64,000 nucleotides of DNA from Mycolicibacterium sp. ND9-15 (GTDB taxonomy: Bacteria; Actinomycetota; Actinomycetes; Mycobacteriales; Mycobacteriaceae): assembly GCF_035918395.1 (NCBI RefSeq), contig NZ_CP142362.1:3695501-3759500 (forward strand), in the 5' to 3' direction. The notes below the pieces were generated by a model. The model was not told the origin of the DNA and searched no databases. It saw only the letters and a program-made list of their open reading frames with translations. Position numbers and translations under genes: made by a program. Below are positions 26,135 through 34,938 of the stretch, in pieces (position 1 is the stretch's first letter; every line of letters starts with the position of its first letter).

Positions 26135-26642
26135 GGCGCCTCTCACGTGAGATCGGAAAACCTGTGTCCAGTCGGAACGTTAGGTGGATACCCGTCACGT
26201 CGTGGCGATACACGGACATCCGAGCCGAACCTGAGCGACTCAGCCACGCCGAGATCTACACCAGGGTTGTCGCCGCGACGATTTCAGGACCACTGTGCAG
26301 TAATCGGTGGACCCGATCAGGTCAGTGCACGCAGATTGTCGACCACCCTCGTCAATTATCCGGTGCTGGCCCCGATTTCGTCGAGTCCGCCGACGACCGG
26401 TCGCATTGCCGACGATGACGTGCTCGAGACCGTTGGCGGCGAAACCGGCGATCGCTGGAAATCCCCGGGCCGGCTGGACACTCGCCGATTGGGACGGTGT
26501 GCCGACGGCGGGCGGTACGGACACCGCGAGTCTGGACACCATCAGGGCGATGCCGCCGGATGCCAATTCCCACATCTCGGTCTGCAAGGCCACTCAGCGC
26601 GCGGCTGGATCACGCGGCGCTGACCAACAGCGGCACAGGAAG
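26135..26642. other. 508-base stretch with no supportable gene
   Basis: Between the alcohol dehydrogenase start and the end of the next minus-strand gene. Several frames stay open on both strands (longest about 117 codons on the minus strand, 26593-26240), but none has a good ribosome site, a recognisable domain or codon usage clearly like its neighbours. It presumably holds the promoter of the alcohol dehydrogenase; the rest may be decayed coding sequence. Confidence 0.5.
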
Positions 26643-27386
26643 TCACTGCGCTGGCGACGCTGCCGTGACGATTCCGTCGACGGTGTCGATGTGCGCGCGC
26701 ACCAGTGCGGGGTAGCGCTCGCGGTCGGGACGGAAAATATCGTGCGGCGAGTCGGCGAACACGTGCAGTGACGCTGCAGGGAACAGGTCTCGGTAGCGGT
26801 TCCAGGCGGCATCGTCGATCAACGGGCTGTTCGGACTGCGCACCACCAGCAGCGGGGGCTGCCACTGCGCCAGCGGCTCCCAGAAGGACTGCCGGCGCGC
26901 CGCACGAAAGACCGCCTCGCCGGCGGCACGGTTCACCCGTTCGTGCACCGGCGTGCCACGCCAGCGACCGTCCAACAAGAACGTCGAGACCTCCTGCGGC
27001 AGCGTGATCTCCTCCGGCACATAGTCGCCGATCGAAATCGACCGGACCCGTTCACGCACGTCGAGCGCCCAGGCCAGTGCATAGGGGGTGCCCCGGGAGA
27101 ACGTCATCAGGTGTACCGGCCCGTCGGTGACCGAGTCGATCACCGCGGCGACGTCGCGTCCGAGTGTTCCTGAATCGTAACCGCTTTCGGGCGCGCTGCT
27201 GCGCCCATGGCCGCGCAGGTCGACAACCAGCGTCCGCCGGCCGAACAGCGGCAGCACCTCGAGGTAGTCGTCGGCGACATCGGTGAAGCCCGGTACGAAG
27301 ACCAGGGGCGCTCCGCGGTCGGGTCCGCCCGAGTCGAGGTAGTGAAGGTGCGCACCGGCGCTGGTTGTGAACCGTGATTCGACCAT
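26643..27386 (-). CDS. Alpha/beta hydrolase
   Basis: A 247-residue hydrolase counted from ATG 27386 (MVESRFTTSAGAHLHYLDSG); a second ATG at 27398 adds MVVV. Elements of the fold: LVFVPGFTD (oxyanion loop), VVDLRGHGRSS, the nucleophile Ser97 in the unusual elbow TFSRGT rather than GxSxG, and the histidine in FADSPHDIF. Follows the 3beta-HSD gene by about 120 bases on the same strand. The substrate is unknown; steroid-region placement is suggestive only. Confidence 0.8.
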   Translation of the reverse strand: MVESRFTTSAGAHLHYLDSGGPDRGAPLVFVPGFTDVADDYLEVLPLFGRRTLVVDLRGHGRSSAPESGYDSGTLGRDVAAVIDSVTDGPVHLMTFSRGTPYALAWALDVRERVRSISIGDYVPEEITLPQEVSTFLLDGRWRGTPVHERVNRAAGEAVFRAARRQSFWEPLAQWQPPLLVVRSPNSPLIDDAAWNRYRDLFPAASLHVFADSPHDIFRPDRERYPALVRAHIDTVDGIVTAASPAQ

Positions 27387-27520
27387 CACCACCACCATGC
27401 CCGGTCAGTGCCTTCGGTGCTGCCGAACACCTTCGAAGCCTCGACGCAACGAGCACCCCGGTGGCCGGAAGGTGATCGACAGGTACGACAAAGTTGTGGG
27501 CAACCTGGCGTATCGCTGAC

Positions 27521-28633
27521 TCAGCCCTCGGGCGGGGCGGAGGCGGCGACGCTCACCGCCGGCTCCTTCGAGGCGTTCTTCATCTGGTGGAACAAGTCGA
27601 CGTAGTAGGGCAGGCATTCGGCCATCGCCTGCTCGGTGGTGAACAGCGGCCGGTAACCGAGGTCACGTTCGGCCTTGGCGATGGAGAAGTAGTTGTCGAG
27701 GTAAAGCCGTTCCACCGCAAGGGGTTCGACCATCGGCTTGGGTAGCCCAAAGCGGAAGTGCAACCACTGCCATATCGTCATGGCCAACCACACCAGGCGG
27801 CCGGGAACGCGGATCTTCGGGTAGCGCTGGCCGCACGCCTCCACCACCGGGCGGGAGAACTCGAACATGTTGATCGGTTCGCCGTCGTTGATGAAGTACG
27901 CCTGGCCGGGGGCGGTGCCGCCGGGAACGAGGTGCTGCGCAGCGAGGATGAAGCCGTGAATCAGGTTGTGCACGTAGGAGTTGTCGAGTTTGACGTTCTT
28001 GCCGCCGACCAACACCTTGACGTGTCCGGCGAGCACGCTTTCGAACACCTTGCGGAACATGGTCTGATCGCCGCGGCCCCAGATGCCGCTCGGCCGGATC
28101 GAACAGGTGAGCAGGCCGTCGACTCCGTTCTGCGATAGCACGAAATCCTCCGCGGCGACCTTTGTCTCGGTGTACAGGTCATTGAATCGCTCGGTGTAGG
28201 GCAGCGTTTCGTCGCCACCGGAGATTCGCTTGCCGCCCATCACCACGCTGTTGGACGCCGTGTAGACGAACCGCTTCACGCCGGCGGCCCTGGCCGCACG
28301 CACGAGGTTCTCGGTGCCGGTGACGTTGATCGCAAAGCTGCGCCTGCGGTACTCCTCGGTGACCGAGGCGCCACCCATCAAATCGATGATCGCCGCGGTG
28401 TGGAACACGGTGTCGACGCCCGCGACCGCGGCCGCCGCACTGTCGGGGTCGCAAATGTCGCCGTCGAACACCTCGAGGCGAGGGTGTGTCGGCAGCGGCG
28501 AGGGGACACGGTCGAAGGACCGCACCTCGTATCCGCGCTCGAGCAGTTCGGTCACCAGGTTGGCGCCGACGAACCCGGACCCGCCTGTCACGAGGACCCG
28601 GCCCAAGTCGGTGGTCAGCGTGGAGTCACCCAT
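27521..28633 (-). CDS. 3beta-hydroxysteroid dehydrogenase (cholesterol dehydrogenase, Rv1106c)
   Basis: Oxidises and isomerises cholesterol to cholest-4-en-3-one with NAD, an entry step of sterol catabolism. The 370 residues match Rv1106c in length. Extended-SDR marks: RVLVTGGSGFVGANLV near the N-terminus, DICDPDS, the Ser in YTASNSVVMGG and YTETKVAAE as the YxxxK motif; a hydrophobic stretch about 288-305 (GRLVWLAMTIWQWLHF) may touch the membrane. Start ATG 28633. A perfect KstR-type operator lies 16-29 bases upstream, so sterol-controlled expression is expected. Confidence 0.92.
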   Translation of the reverse strand: MGDSTLTTDLGRVLVTGGSGFVGANLVTELLERGYEVRSFDRVPSPLPTHPRLEVFDGDICDPDSAAAAVAGVDTVFHTAAIIDLMGGASVTEEYRRRSFAINVTGTENLVRAARAAGVKRFVYTASNSVVMGGKRISGGDETLPYTERFNDLYTETKVAAEDFVLSQNGVDGLLTCSIRPSGIWGRGDQTMFRKVFESVLAGHVKVLVGGKNVKLDNSYVHNLIHGFILAAQHLVPGGTAPGQAYFINDGEPINMFEFSRPVVEACGQRYPKIRVPGRLVWLAMTIWQWLHFRFGLPKPMVEPLAVERLYLDNYFSIAKAERDLGYRPLFTTEQAMAECLPYYVDLFHQMKNASKEPAVSVAASAPPEG

Positions 28634-28648
28634 GCGGGGCAGCTTAAC

Positions 28649-28662
28649 TGAAACGTGTTACA
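28649..28662. promoter_or_regulatory. KstR-type operator upstream of 3beta-HSD
   Basis: TGAAACGTGTTACA matches every fixed position of the published KstR motif TnnAACnnGTTnnA. It stands 16 bases before the dehydrogenase start, overlapping the expected promoter. KstR is the TetR-type repressor of mycobacterial sterol catabolism genes, relieved by a cholesterol-derived CoA thioester. Confidence 0.8.
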
Positions 28663-28696
28663 GTTTCGACCCCCGAAGCGGAGGTTGATTGCGCTC

Positions 28697-28909
28697 TCAA
28701 CTGTCGCCGGGTTCTTTGGCCGCCAGGGCGTCCTCGATTCGCTTGCGAGCTCCAGCTAAGTGCTCCTCGCATCGTTTAGCGAGTTCTTCGCCTCTTTCCC
28801 AAAGCTTCAGCGATGTATCCAGGTCGAGTCCGCCCTGTTCGAGCTGCTGGACGACTGCGACCAGCTCATCCCGCGCCTCTTCGTAGCCCAACGCACTAAC
28901 AGGCTTCAT
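28697..28909 (-). CDS. xseB: Exodeoxyribonuclease VII small subunit
   Basis: A 70-residue helical protein, start ATG 28909, overlapping the xseA stop as ATGA. Contains the family core YEEARDELVAVVQQLEQGGL, then DLDTSLKLWERGEELAKRC. Several copies of XseB bind the coiled-coil of XseA to form the single-strand exonuclease. Coupled translation with xseA and the close 3beta-HSD gene downstream follow the M. tuberculosis order. Confidence 0.95.
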   Translation of the reverse strand: MKPVSALGYEEARDELVAVVQQLEQGGLDLDTSLKLWERGEELAKRCEEHLAGARKRIEDALAAKEPGDS

Positions 28910-30144
28910 TTCGTCGCCCCTTCCGACCCCTCGCTGACTGCGGTGACCGCCCCGTCGGACAGCCGCACTCGAAGCCGCACCCCGGGCGGGGCGTCGGCCG
29001 TCGAACGCAGCACCGCAGCGTCCGGCATCGTCTGCACGACCGCGTATCCGCGCGCCAGCGTCGCCGCCGGACCCAGTGTGCTCAACCGCGCCGAAAGATG
29101 CCCGATGCGATCGGTTTCGCTGGCCACGAGCCGCGCTATATCGCGCCGGGCGGTGGTGCGCAATCGGTCGACCTCGTCGGCGCGCGCGGTGATCGCCGCC
29201 AACGGCTGCGCCAGCACGGGCCGGCTGCGCAACTGGTCGAGGATGTGCTGCTCGCGATGCACCCAGTTGCGCAGCGCACGCCCACCGCGTCGGCAGAGGT
29301 CGGTGATGAACGCCTGCTCGGCGGCCGCGTCGGGGACGATGCGCTTGGCCGCGTCGGTTGGCGTGGCGGCGCGCAGGTCGGCGACCAGATCGCACAGCGG
29401 GTTGTCGGGTTCGTGACCGATCGCGCTGACCACCGGGGTGGTGCACTTGGCGATCTCGCGGCACAGGGTCTCGTCGTAGAAGGGCAGCAGGTCCTCGACG
29501 CTGCCACCGCCGCGGGCGATGACGATCACGTCGACGTCGGGGTCGGCGTCGAGTCCACGCAGTGCCTCGACGACCTGGGGCACGGTGTTGGGGCCCTGCA
29601 CTGCGGTGTTGCGAACGGCGAACCGCACCGCGGGCCAGCGGTCGGTGGCCACCGAGATGACGTCGTGTTCGGCATGACTGCCGCGGCTCGTGATGAGGCC
29701 GATGGTGTCGGGCAGGAACGGAATCGGCCGCTTGAGCCGCGGGTCGAACAGCCCCTCGGCGTGCAACAGCTGGCGCAGACGTTCGATACGCGCCAACAGC
29801 TCGCCGACACCTACCGCGCGAATCTGGTTGACCCGCAACGAAAATGACCCGCGACCGACGAAGAAGTTAGGCCGTCCGAGCATGACCACCCGGGTGCCCT
29901 CGGTGAGTTTCACGGGCGCGTTGAGCACGAGTTCTCGCGGGCAGGTGATCGACAGCGACATGTCGACGGACGGGTCTCGAAGGGTGATGTACGCAGTGCT
30001 GGAGTTCGGCCTGGTGGACAGCTGGGCGACCTGTCCCTCGACCCAGACCGTGCCGAGTCGCTCGATCCAGTCCTTGATCTTCATCGAGACGGAGCGCACC
30101 GGATACGGGTTGTCCGGGGACTGGCCCTGCTCGGCGTCGGTCAT
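28906..30144 (-). CDS. xseA: Exodeoxyribonuclease VII large subunit
   Basis: Catalytic subunit of exonuclease VII, which degrades single-stranded DNA from both ends. The 412-residue protein has an N-terminal OB fold (about 20-115; VWVEGQVAQLSTRPNSSTAY), the catalytic region FLPDTIGLITSRGSHAEHDV and DVIVIARGGGSVEDLLPFYDE, VVSAIGHEPDNPLCDLVADL, and a C-terminal coiled region. Start ATG 30144. Forms an operon with xseB. Confidence 0.96.
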   Translation of the reverse strand: MTDAEQGQSPDNPYPVRSVSMKIKDWIERLGTVWVEGQVAQLSTRPNSSTAYITLRDPSVDMSLSITCPRELVLNAPVKLTEGTRVVMLGRPNFFVGRGSFSLRVNQIRAVGVGELLARIERLRQLLHAEGLFDPRLKRPIPFLPDTIGLITSRGSHAEHDVISVATDRWPAVRFAVRNTAVQGPNTVPQVVEALRGLDADPDVDVIVIARGGGSVEDLLPFYDETLCREIAKCTTPVVSAIGHEPDNPLCDLVADLRAATPTDAAKRIVPDAAAEQAFITDLCRRGGRALRNWVHREQHILDQLRSRPVLAQPLAAITARADEVDRLRTTARRDIARLVASETDRIGHLSARLSTLGPAATLARGYAVVQTMPDAAVLRSTADAPPGVRLRVRLSDGAVTAVSEGSEGATK

Positions 30145-30187
30145 CTTCCCGGCCCCGCTGCGATCCGCCGATGGTCAGTCGGCCGGC

Positions 30188-30754
30188 TCACTTGGTGGAC
30201 GCGCGGGTGATCCTGTTGGCGAGCAGGGTCTGGAACGGGGCGCGGCCCTTGGTGGTCTCCTCATAGGCCAGCAGCGCCTCGAGGTCGGCCACCCGCAGCG
30301 TGTTCAACCGTGCCCGCAACTGTGCCAGCGTGAGCGACTCGTAGTCGAGTTCCTCGACGATCTCGGGCGCCTCACCGATCGCCAGGCCCGTATCCGCGCC
30401 GTCATCCTCGAGTGCCGACTGCGGCTCTCCGTTGCTGAACAGCGCAAAGCGACCCTCGGTCATACGTTCGCCCTGGGTGGGAGTCTCGGTTCGGGTACCG
30501 GAACCGTCGAGATCCTCGTCGAAGGTGGCCCACTCGGGCTGCTCGTCCTTGGGCGGGAAGATCGACTCGAGGGTCTCGTCACCCCTGTTGACCAGGTCGG
30601 CGACGTCCTGCTGAAACTTCATCACCAGGTGCGCCAGCTGACTGACGATGGTCATCGGGTACATCAGGATGGTCTGTGGCAGCTTGCGGGTTTCCTCGAT
30701 GGCGGTCACCGCCGCGCCAACCAGCAGACGGACCCCATACGGTGCGGTTGCCAT
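30188..30754 (-). CDS. Lipid-droplet-associated protein homologue (Rv1109c)
   Basis: A 188-residue protein, start ATG 30754 (MATAPYGVRLLVGAAVTAIE). The N-terminal 70 residues carry amphipathic/hydrophobic helices (ILMYPMTIVSQLAHLVMKFQ) followed by an acidic middle (about 80-150) and a helical C-terminal piece (YESLTLAQLRARLNTLRVAD). Databases call this family lipid-droplet-associated from proteomic work; the real role is not settled. It lies 43 bases before xseA on the same strand and diverges from ispH, leaving 66 bases for both promoters. Confidence 0.85.
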   Translation of the reverse strand: MATAPYGVRLLVGAAVTAIEETRKLPQTILMYPMTIVSQLAHLVMKFQQDVADLVNRGDETLESIFPPKDEQPEWATFDEDLDGSGTRTETPTQGERMTEGRFALFSNGEPQSALEDDGADTGLAIGEAPEIVEELDYESLTLAQLRARLNTLRVADLEALLAYEETTKGRAPFQTLLANRITRASTK

Positions 30755-30820
30755 GGCCCCCAGCCTACGGCGGGTGTCTCGGCTGGTCCGGGTGGGTCGC
30801 GGATGCGTACCCTGAAAGGC

Positions 30821-31822
30821 ATGCCGCCGACTATCAACATGGGGATTCCGGGTGCCTCCAGCTCGGTGACCGGTGGCCCCACCGGCAAGCGGGTGCTTTT
30901 GGCCGAACCGCGTGGTTACTGCGCGGGGGTGGACCGCGCGGTCGAGACTGTCGAGCGCGCGCTGGAGAAGCACGGGGCCCCGGTCTACGTGCGCCACGAG
31001 ATCGTGCACAACCGGCACGTCGTCGACACCCTGGCCAAGGCGGGCGCCATCTTCGTCGACGAGACCGACGAGGTGCCCGAGGGCGCGATCGTGGTGTTCT
31101 CCGCGCACGGCGTGGCGCCGACCGTGCACCAGACCGCCAAGGAGCGCGACCTCCAGGTCATCGACGCGACCTGCCCGCTGGTCACCAAGGTGCACAACGA
31201 GGCCAAGCGGTTCGCCCGCGACGACTACGACATCCTGTTGATCGGCCACGAGGGCCACGAGGAGGTCATCGGCACCGCCGGGGAGGCACCCGAGCACGTC
31301 CAGCTCGTCGATGGGCCGGAGTCCGTCGAGAACGTGACCGTGCGCGACGAGAACAAGGTCATCTGGCTGTCGCAGACCACGCTGAGCGTGGACGAGACCA
31401 TGGAGACGGTGCGCCGACTGCGGGAGAAGTTCCCGACCCTGCAGGACCCGCCGAGCGACGACATCTGTTACGCCACCCAGAACCGCCAGGTGGCGGTCAA
31501 AGCGATGGCACCGGAATGTGAGCTGGTGATCGTCGTCGGGTCGCGCAACTCGTCGAACTCGGTGCGGCTGGTGGAGGTTGCGCTGGGCGCCGGCTCTGAT
31601 GCCGCTCACCTCGTCGACTACGCCGACGACATCGACCCCGCGTGGCTCGATGGAGTGACGACGGTCGGCGTCACCTCGGGCGCCTCGGTGCCGGAGATCC
31701 TGGTGCGCGGTGTGTTGGAGCGGCTGGCCGAGTACGGATACGACGTGGTGCAGCCGGTGACGACGGCCAACGAGACGCTGGTGTTCGCGTTGCCGAGGGA
31801 GATCCGCCCCGCCCGGTCCTGA
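30821..31822 (+). CDS. ispH: 4-hydroxy-3-methylbut-2-enyl diphosphate reductase
   Basis: Last enzyme of the MEP isoprenoid pathway; makes IPP and DMAPP using an iron-sulfur cluster. A 333-residue protein with the three cluster cysteines in PRGYCAGVDRAVE, IDATCPLVTKVH and DDICYATQNRQ, and the substrate-binding HEIVHNRHVV, FSAHGVAP and TTLSVDET segments. Start ATG 30821, with GAAAGG about 5 bases upstream. Corresponds to LytB2 (Rv1110) by position. Confidence 0.97.
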   Translation: MPPTINMGIPGASSSVTGGPTGKRVLLAEPRGYCAGVDRAVETVERALEKHGAPVYVRHEIVHNRHVVDTLAKAGAIFVDETDEVPEGAIVVFSAHGVAPTVHQTAKERDLQVIDATCPLVTKVHNEAKRFARDDYDILLIGHEGHEEVIGTAGEAPEHVQLVDGPESVENVTVRDENKVIWLSQTTLSVDETMETVRRLREKFPTLQDPPSDDICYATQNRQVAVKAMAPECELVIVVGSRNSSNSVRLVEVALGAGSDAAHLVDYADDIDPAWLDGVTTVGVTSGASVPEILVRGVLERLAEYGYDVVQPVTTANETLVFALPREIRPARS

Positions 31823-31849
31823 GCCTTCTCAGCGTGAGGAGACCTAAGC

Positions 31850-31878
31850 GTGCCCAAAAATAGCCTGTTTCAGGGCAC
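31850..31878. terminator. Weak hairpin between convergent ispH and the Rv1111c homologue
   Basis: GTGCCC (31850-31855) and GGGCAC (31873-31878) form a 6-base stem with a 17-base loop that is AT-rich for this genome. It is the only paired element seen in this 105-base convergent gap. Confidence 0.3.
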
Positions 31879-31927
31879 TTTCGTGGCTGGTCGCCGGCGG
31901 CTCCGGTGACGGACGGCCGAGCCGGAC

Positions 31928-33010
31928 TCAGATGTCGTACTCCCAGGAATCGGCTTCCACGTCGCGCGCGCTCCGGCGGCGGGTGCGGTACTCCGTGGGG
32001 CCGTCGGCCTCTTCGCCCCGGTAGCGCACTCGCGAGATCGGGTGATGCGTCCCGTTGCCGTTCCTGTCATGTGGCTCGCGCGGCTGGTAGTCGTCGAAGC
32101 GGCGCCGCCGCTCCGGGCGCTCCCCGGCGCGGTCATAGCCGGCGCGCCGCTCGGACGGGGGAGGACCGGGCTGACGTGGGTTCGCCGGGCGGGGCCTGCG
32201 CCGAGGCTGGGCGGGCGGTGGCGGCGGCTCAGCGTGCCTGCCGGAGCGGGTGCGGCGCGGACGCTCGGCGACCGGCTCGATGATCTCGGTCTCGGGCGGT
32301 CGGGCATGGCGCGATCGCGACGTCGGGGTCCGGCTGGTCGGCCGACCGCTGCGGTTAGCCGCCGCTGCTCTGCCGGTTCGCGGCGCCGTCCTGCTGGTTC
32401 GGGTGGACCGGCTCGCGCCGTCGGGGCGCTTGCGGCGCGGCGCGGCGACAACCTCGTCATCCTCATCGTGGCGGTGGCGCTCGAGCAGCGAGGAGATCTT
32501 GGCCGTCAACGCCGCCACCAGAGCCGGCTTCGGCTCGTGGCGGACATCGTCGGTGGCCCGCGGGGACGCGCGGCGGGCCGACATGCCGACGTACCAGCGG
32601 GCCATGCCGGTCAACAGCACGACCGCGGACGTGAAAAACATCAGCGGAAAGCGCTCGATCAGCGGATAGCCGCAGTTGATCGCCAGATCCTTCATTCCGG
32701 TGAATTGCCCGCCGGTGAACAGGAAGTAGGAGCCTGGCACGGTGACGAACAGGAGCAGCGGCGGCTGGATCACCGCGGTGAACAGCGCTTCCTGTCGGAC
32801 CGCCAGAACCGCGGCGAGGCAGCCGAGTACGTAGCACGCCGCGAAAACGGAGCTGAGTTCTTTGCTGCCCGACCCAGCGTCGAACGCGAACCCGATAGTG
32901 GTCGCCGTGACCGCGATCAACACAGCACCCCAGCCGGGAACACCCGGGAAATTGGGATGCGCGGAGCGATGGTCGGCGCTGACCGCCGGCCGTGCGCGCT
33001 GTGCTGACAC
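31928..33010 (-). CDS. Membrane protein with long basic, disordered tail (Rv1111c family, DUF6542)
   Basis: A 360-residue protein, start GTG 33010 (VSAQRARPAVSADHRS), giving alignment with Rv1111c. The N-terminal 150 residues hold four or five membrane segments (GWGAVLIAVTATTIGFAFDA, FAACYVLGCLAAVLAV, AVIQPPLLLFVTVPGSYFLF, LMFFTSAVVLLTGM). The C-terminal 200 residues are Arg/Pro-rich, with poly-Pro (EPPPPPAQPRRRPRP), presumably a disordered cytoplasmic region. TACGGT upstream would make the GTG leaderless. Function unknown. Confidence 0.82.
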   Translation of the reverse strand: MSAQRARPAVSADHRSAHPNFPGVPGWGAVLIAVTATTIGFAFDAGSGSKELSSVFAACYVLGCLAAVLAVRQEALFTAVIQPPLLLFVTVPGSYFLFTGGQFTGMKDLAINCGYPLIERFPLMFFTSAVVLLTGMARWYVGMSARRASPRATDDVRHEPKPALVAALTAKISSLLERHRHDEDDEVVAAPRRKRPDGASRSTRTSRTAPRTGRAAAANRSGRPTSRTPTSRSRHARPPETEIIEPVAERPRRTRSGRHAEPPPPPAQPRRRPRPANPRQPGPPPSERRAGYDRAGERPERRRRFDDYQPREPHDRNGNGTHHPISRVRYRGEEADGPTEYRTRRRSARDVEADSWEYDI

Positions 33011-33094
33011 AGGTAGACCGTACCGGCTTTCGCTACGTGTGGCTGTCAGCGCGGTTCTCGCGCGCGCGTCACAGTCTCCTAGACTCTGGACCCT

Positions 33095-34219
33095 GTGAGC
33101 TTGAACCTGGGAATCGTCGGCCTGCCGAACGTCGGTAAATCGACGCTGTTCAACGCGTTGACGCGCAACGACGTGTTGGCGGCCAACTACCCGTTCGCCA
33201 CGATCGAGCCCAACGAAGGTGTCGTGCCGCTGCCCGATCCGAGATTGGCCGAGCTCGCCAGGATGTTCGGGTCGGAAAAGATTGTTCATGCGCCGGTCAC
33301 CTTCGTTGATATCGCCGGGATCGTCAAGGGCGCGTCCGAAGGCGCCGGGCTGGGCAACAAGTTCCTGGCCAACATCCGCGAGAGCGATGCGATCTGCCAA
33401 GTGGTGCGGGTGTTCAGCGACGACGACGTGGCCCACGTCGACGGCCGCATCGACCCGAAATCCGATATAGAGGTCATTGAGACCGAGCTGATCCTCGCGG
33501 ATCTGCAGACGCTGGAGAAGGCGTTACCGCGATTGGAGAAGGAAGCCAGGACGCACAAGGAACGCAGGCCGGCGTATGAGGCCGCCGCGGCGGCGCAGGA
33601 GATTCTCAACGGCGGGACGACGTTGTTCGCCGCAGGAGCCGAGAAGCCGGCGACATCCGGCTTGAGCGTGGACATCGCGCCGTTGCGAGAGCTGAACCTG
33701 CTGACGACCAAACCGTTCCTGTACGTCTTCAACGCCGACGAGGCGGTGCTGACCGACGAATCCCGCAAGGCGGAGCTGCGCGAACTGGTCGCGCCTGCCG
33801 ATGCGGTGTTCTTGGACGCGAAGATCGAGGCCGAGTTGCAGGAACTCGACGACGAGTCCGCCGCCGAGCTGCTGGAGTCGATCGGACAGACCGAACGTGG
33901 GCTGGATGCGTTGGCGCGGGCCGGTTTTCACACGCTTAAGTTGCAGACATTCTTGACCGCCGGCCCGAAAGAGGCCCGCGCGTGGACGATTCACCAGGGC
34001 GACACTGCGCCGAAGGCGGCCGGGGTCATCCACACCGACTTCGAGAAGGGCTTCATCAAGGCCGAGATCGTCTCCTACGACGACCTGATCGCGGCCGGAT
34101 CGATGGCCGCGGCCAAGGCGGCGGGCAAGGTCCGCATGGAGGGCAAGGATTACGTCATGCAAGACGGCGACGTGGTCGAGTTCCGGCACGGAGGAACGTC
34201 AGGTAGCGGGAAGAAATGA
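33095..34219 (+). CDS. ychF: Ribosome-binding ATPase YchF (OLA1 type)
   Basis: Obg-like P-loop protein that prefers ATP and binds ribosomes, linked to stress responses. A 374-residue protein with G1 GLPNVGKSTLFN, switch region NYPFATIEPN, G3 VDIAGIVKGASEGAGLG, NADE in place of NKxD, and a C-terminal TGS domain (EARAWTIHQGDTAPKAAGVI, then AAGKVRMEGKDYVMQDGDVV). Start GTG 33095; TAGACT at 33080-33085 suggests a leaderless transcript. The stop overlaps the next gene by 4 bases. Confidence 0.96.
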   Translation: MSLNLGIVGLPNVGKSTLFNALTRNDVLAANYPFATIEPNEGVVPLPDPRLAELARMFGSEKIVHAPVTFVDIAGIVKGASEGAGLGNKFLANIRESDAICQVVRVFSDDDVAHVDGRIDPKSDIEVIETELILADLQTLEKALPRLEKEARTHKERRPAYEAAAAAQEILNGGTTLFAAGAEKPATSGLSVDIAPLRELNLLTTKPFLYVFNADEAVLTDESRKAELRELVAPADAVFLDAKIEAELQELDDESAAELLESIGQTERGLDALARAGFHTLKLQTFLTAGPKEARAWTIHQGDTAPKAAGVIHTDFEKGFIKAEIVSYDDLIAAGSMAAAKAAGKVRMEGKDYVMQDGDVVEFRHGGTSGSGKK

Positions 34220-34770
34220 CCTTCTCTTCACACCTTCCATGCAGGGTCGACGACATTGTGGTGCGAGAGCTTCACCCTCGTGACGCCGAAGCCTTCGCGC
34301 TGGGAACGACCGATCCGGCGGTGCAGAAGTATGGTCATCTGCCGCTGACTCATTACACGCCGGAGATCGTGCGCGATCAGATCGACGGAGTGATCGCTCA
34401 GGGCTTGGCGGATGGATCGCTGGCGGTGTTGGCCATCGCTGACGCAGACTCGGAGGCGTTTCTGGGCAGCCTTGTTCTGTTCGAGCTCAGCGGCGATCGC
34501 GCTGAGGTCGGGTTCTGGCTGACGTCGGAATCCCGCGGGCGTGGAGTGGCGGTGAAGGCTCTGGAAGCAGCCAACCAGATCGTTGCGGCGATGGGTCTCG
34601 AGGTACTGACGGCGCGGACCTCCCCGCAGAACCTCGCATCGCAGCGCGTACTCGAGCGTGCCGGCTTCGAGCAGAAGGGCATGCCGACGGAGCAACAGAC
34701 ACCTTCGGGCGCGAGGGTTCCGGTTCTGACGTTCGAACGACCTGTGGTGGAGTTCCGGTTCAACGTCTGA
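34216..34770 (+). CDS. GNAT-family N-acetyltransferase
   Basis: A 184-residue acetyltransferase of the RimJ/RimL type. It starts at ATG 34216, overlapping the ychF stop (ATGA), so it is translated with ychF. GNAT marks: IVVRELHPRDAEAFALG at the N-terminus, AEVGFWLTSESRGRGVAVKAL (acetyl-CoA loop RGRGVA) and ASQRVLERAGFEQKG. Acceptor substrate unknown; relatives acetylate ribosomal protein N-termini or small amines. Not present beside ychF in M. tuberculosis. Confidence 0.87.
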   Translation: MTFSSHLPCRVDDIVVRELHPRDAEAFALGTTDPAVQKYGHLPLTHYTPEIVRDQIDGVIAQGLADGSLAVLAIADADSEAFLGSLVLFELSGDRAEVGFWLTSESRGRGVAVKALEAANQIVAAMGLEVLTARTSPQNLASQRVLERAGFEQKGMPTEQQTPSGARVPVLTFERPVVEFRFNV

Positions 34771-34782
34771 GCGGCTTCCGCC

Positions 34783-34837
34783 GAGACCGACGCTTTGGCG
34801 GGGTTGAGTGCACAAACTCCGCCGAAAGGTCGGTCTC
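34783..34837. terminator. Long imperfect hairpin after ychF-acetyltransferase
   Basis: Arms GAGACCGAC (34783-34791) and GTCGGTCTC (34829-34837), continued inward by the near-complementary CTTTGGCGGGGTT and AACTCCGCCGAAAG, for about 22 paired bases overall. It begins 13 bases past the acetyltransferase stop and precedes the VapBC promoter. Size and place resemble the other intergenic hairpins, but the sequence differs. Confidence 0.55.
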
Positions 34838-34938
34838 ACGGCGAATGGCGTTGTTTGACGTCGCAAGCCGGTGGGGTTTTCAATAGCCGATCGAATTCCG
34901 CCGGGATTTGAATGGGATTTCACTGGTACGCTAATCCC

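Noticed and set aside
26240..26593. A 117-codon minus-strand ORF (MALQTEMWELASGG) between the alcohol dehydrogenase and the hydrolase
   Set aside because: No ribosome site, Ser/Val/Arg-rich sequence like a shadow frame, and no domain after a plausible-looking beginning. Left as an unexplained gap.
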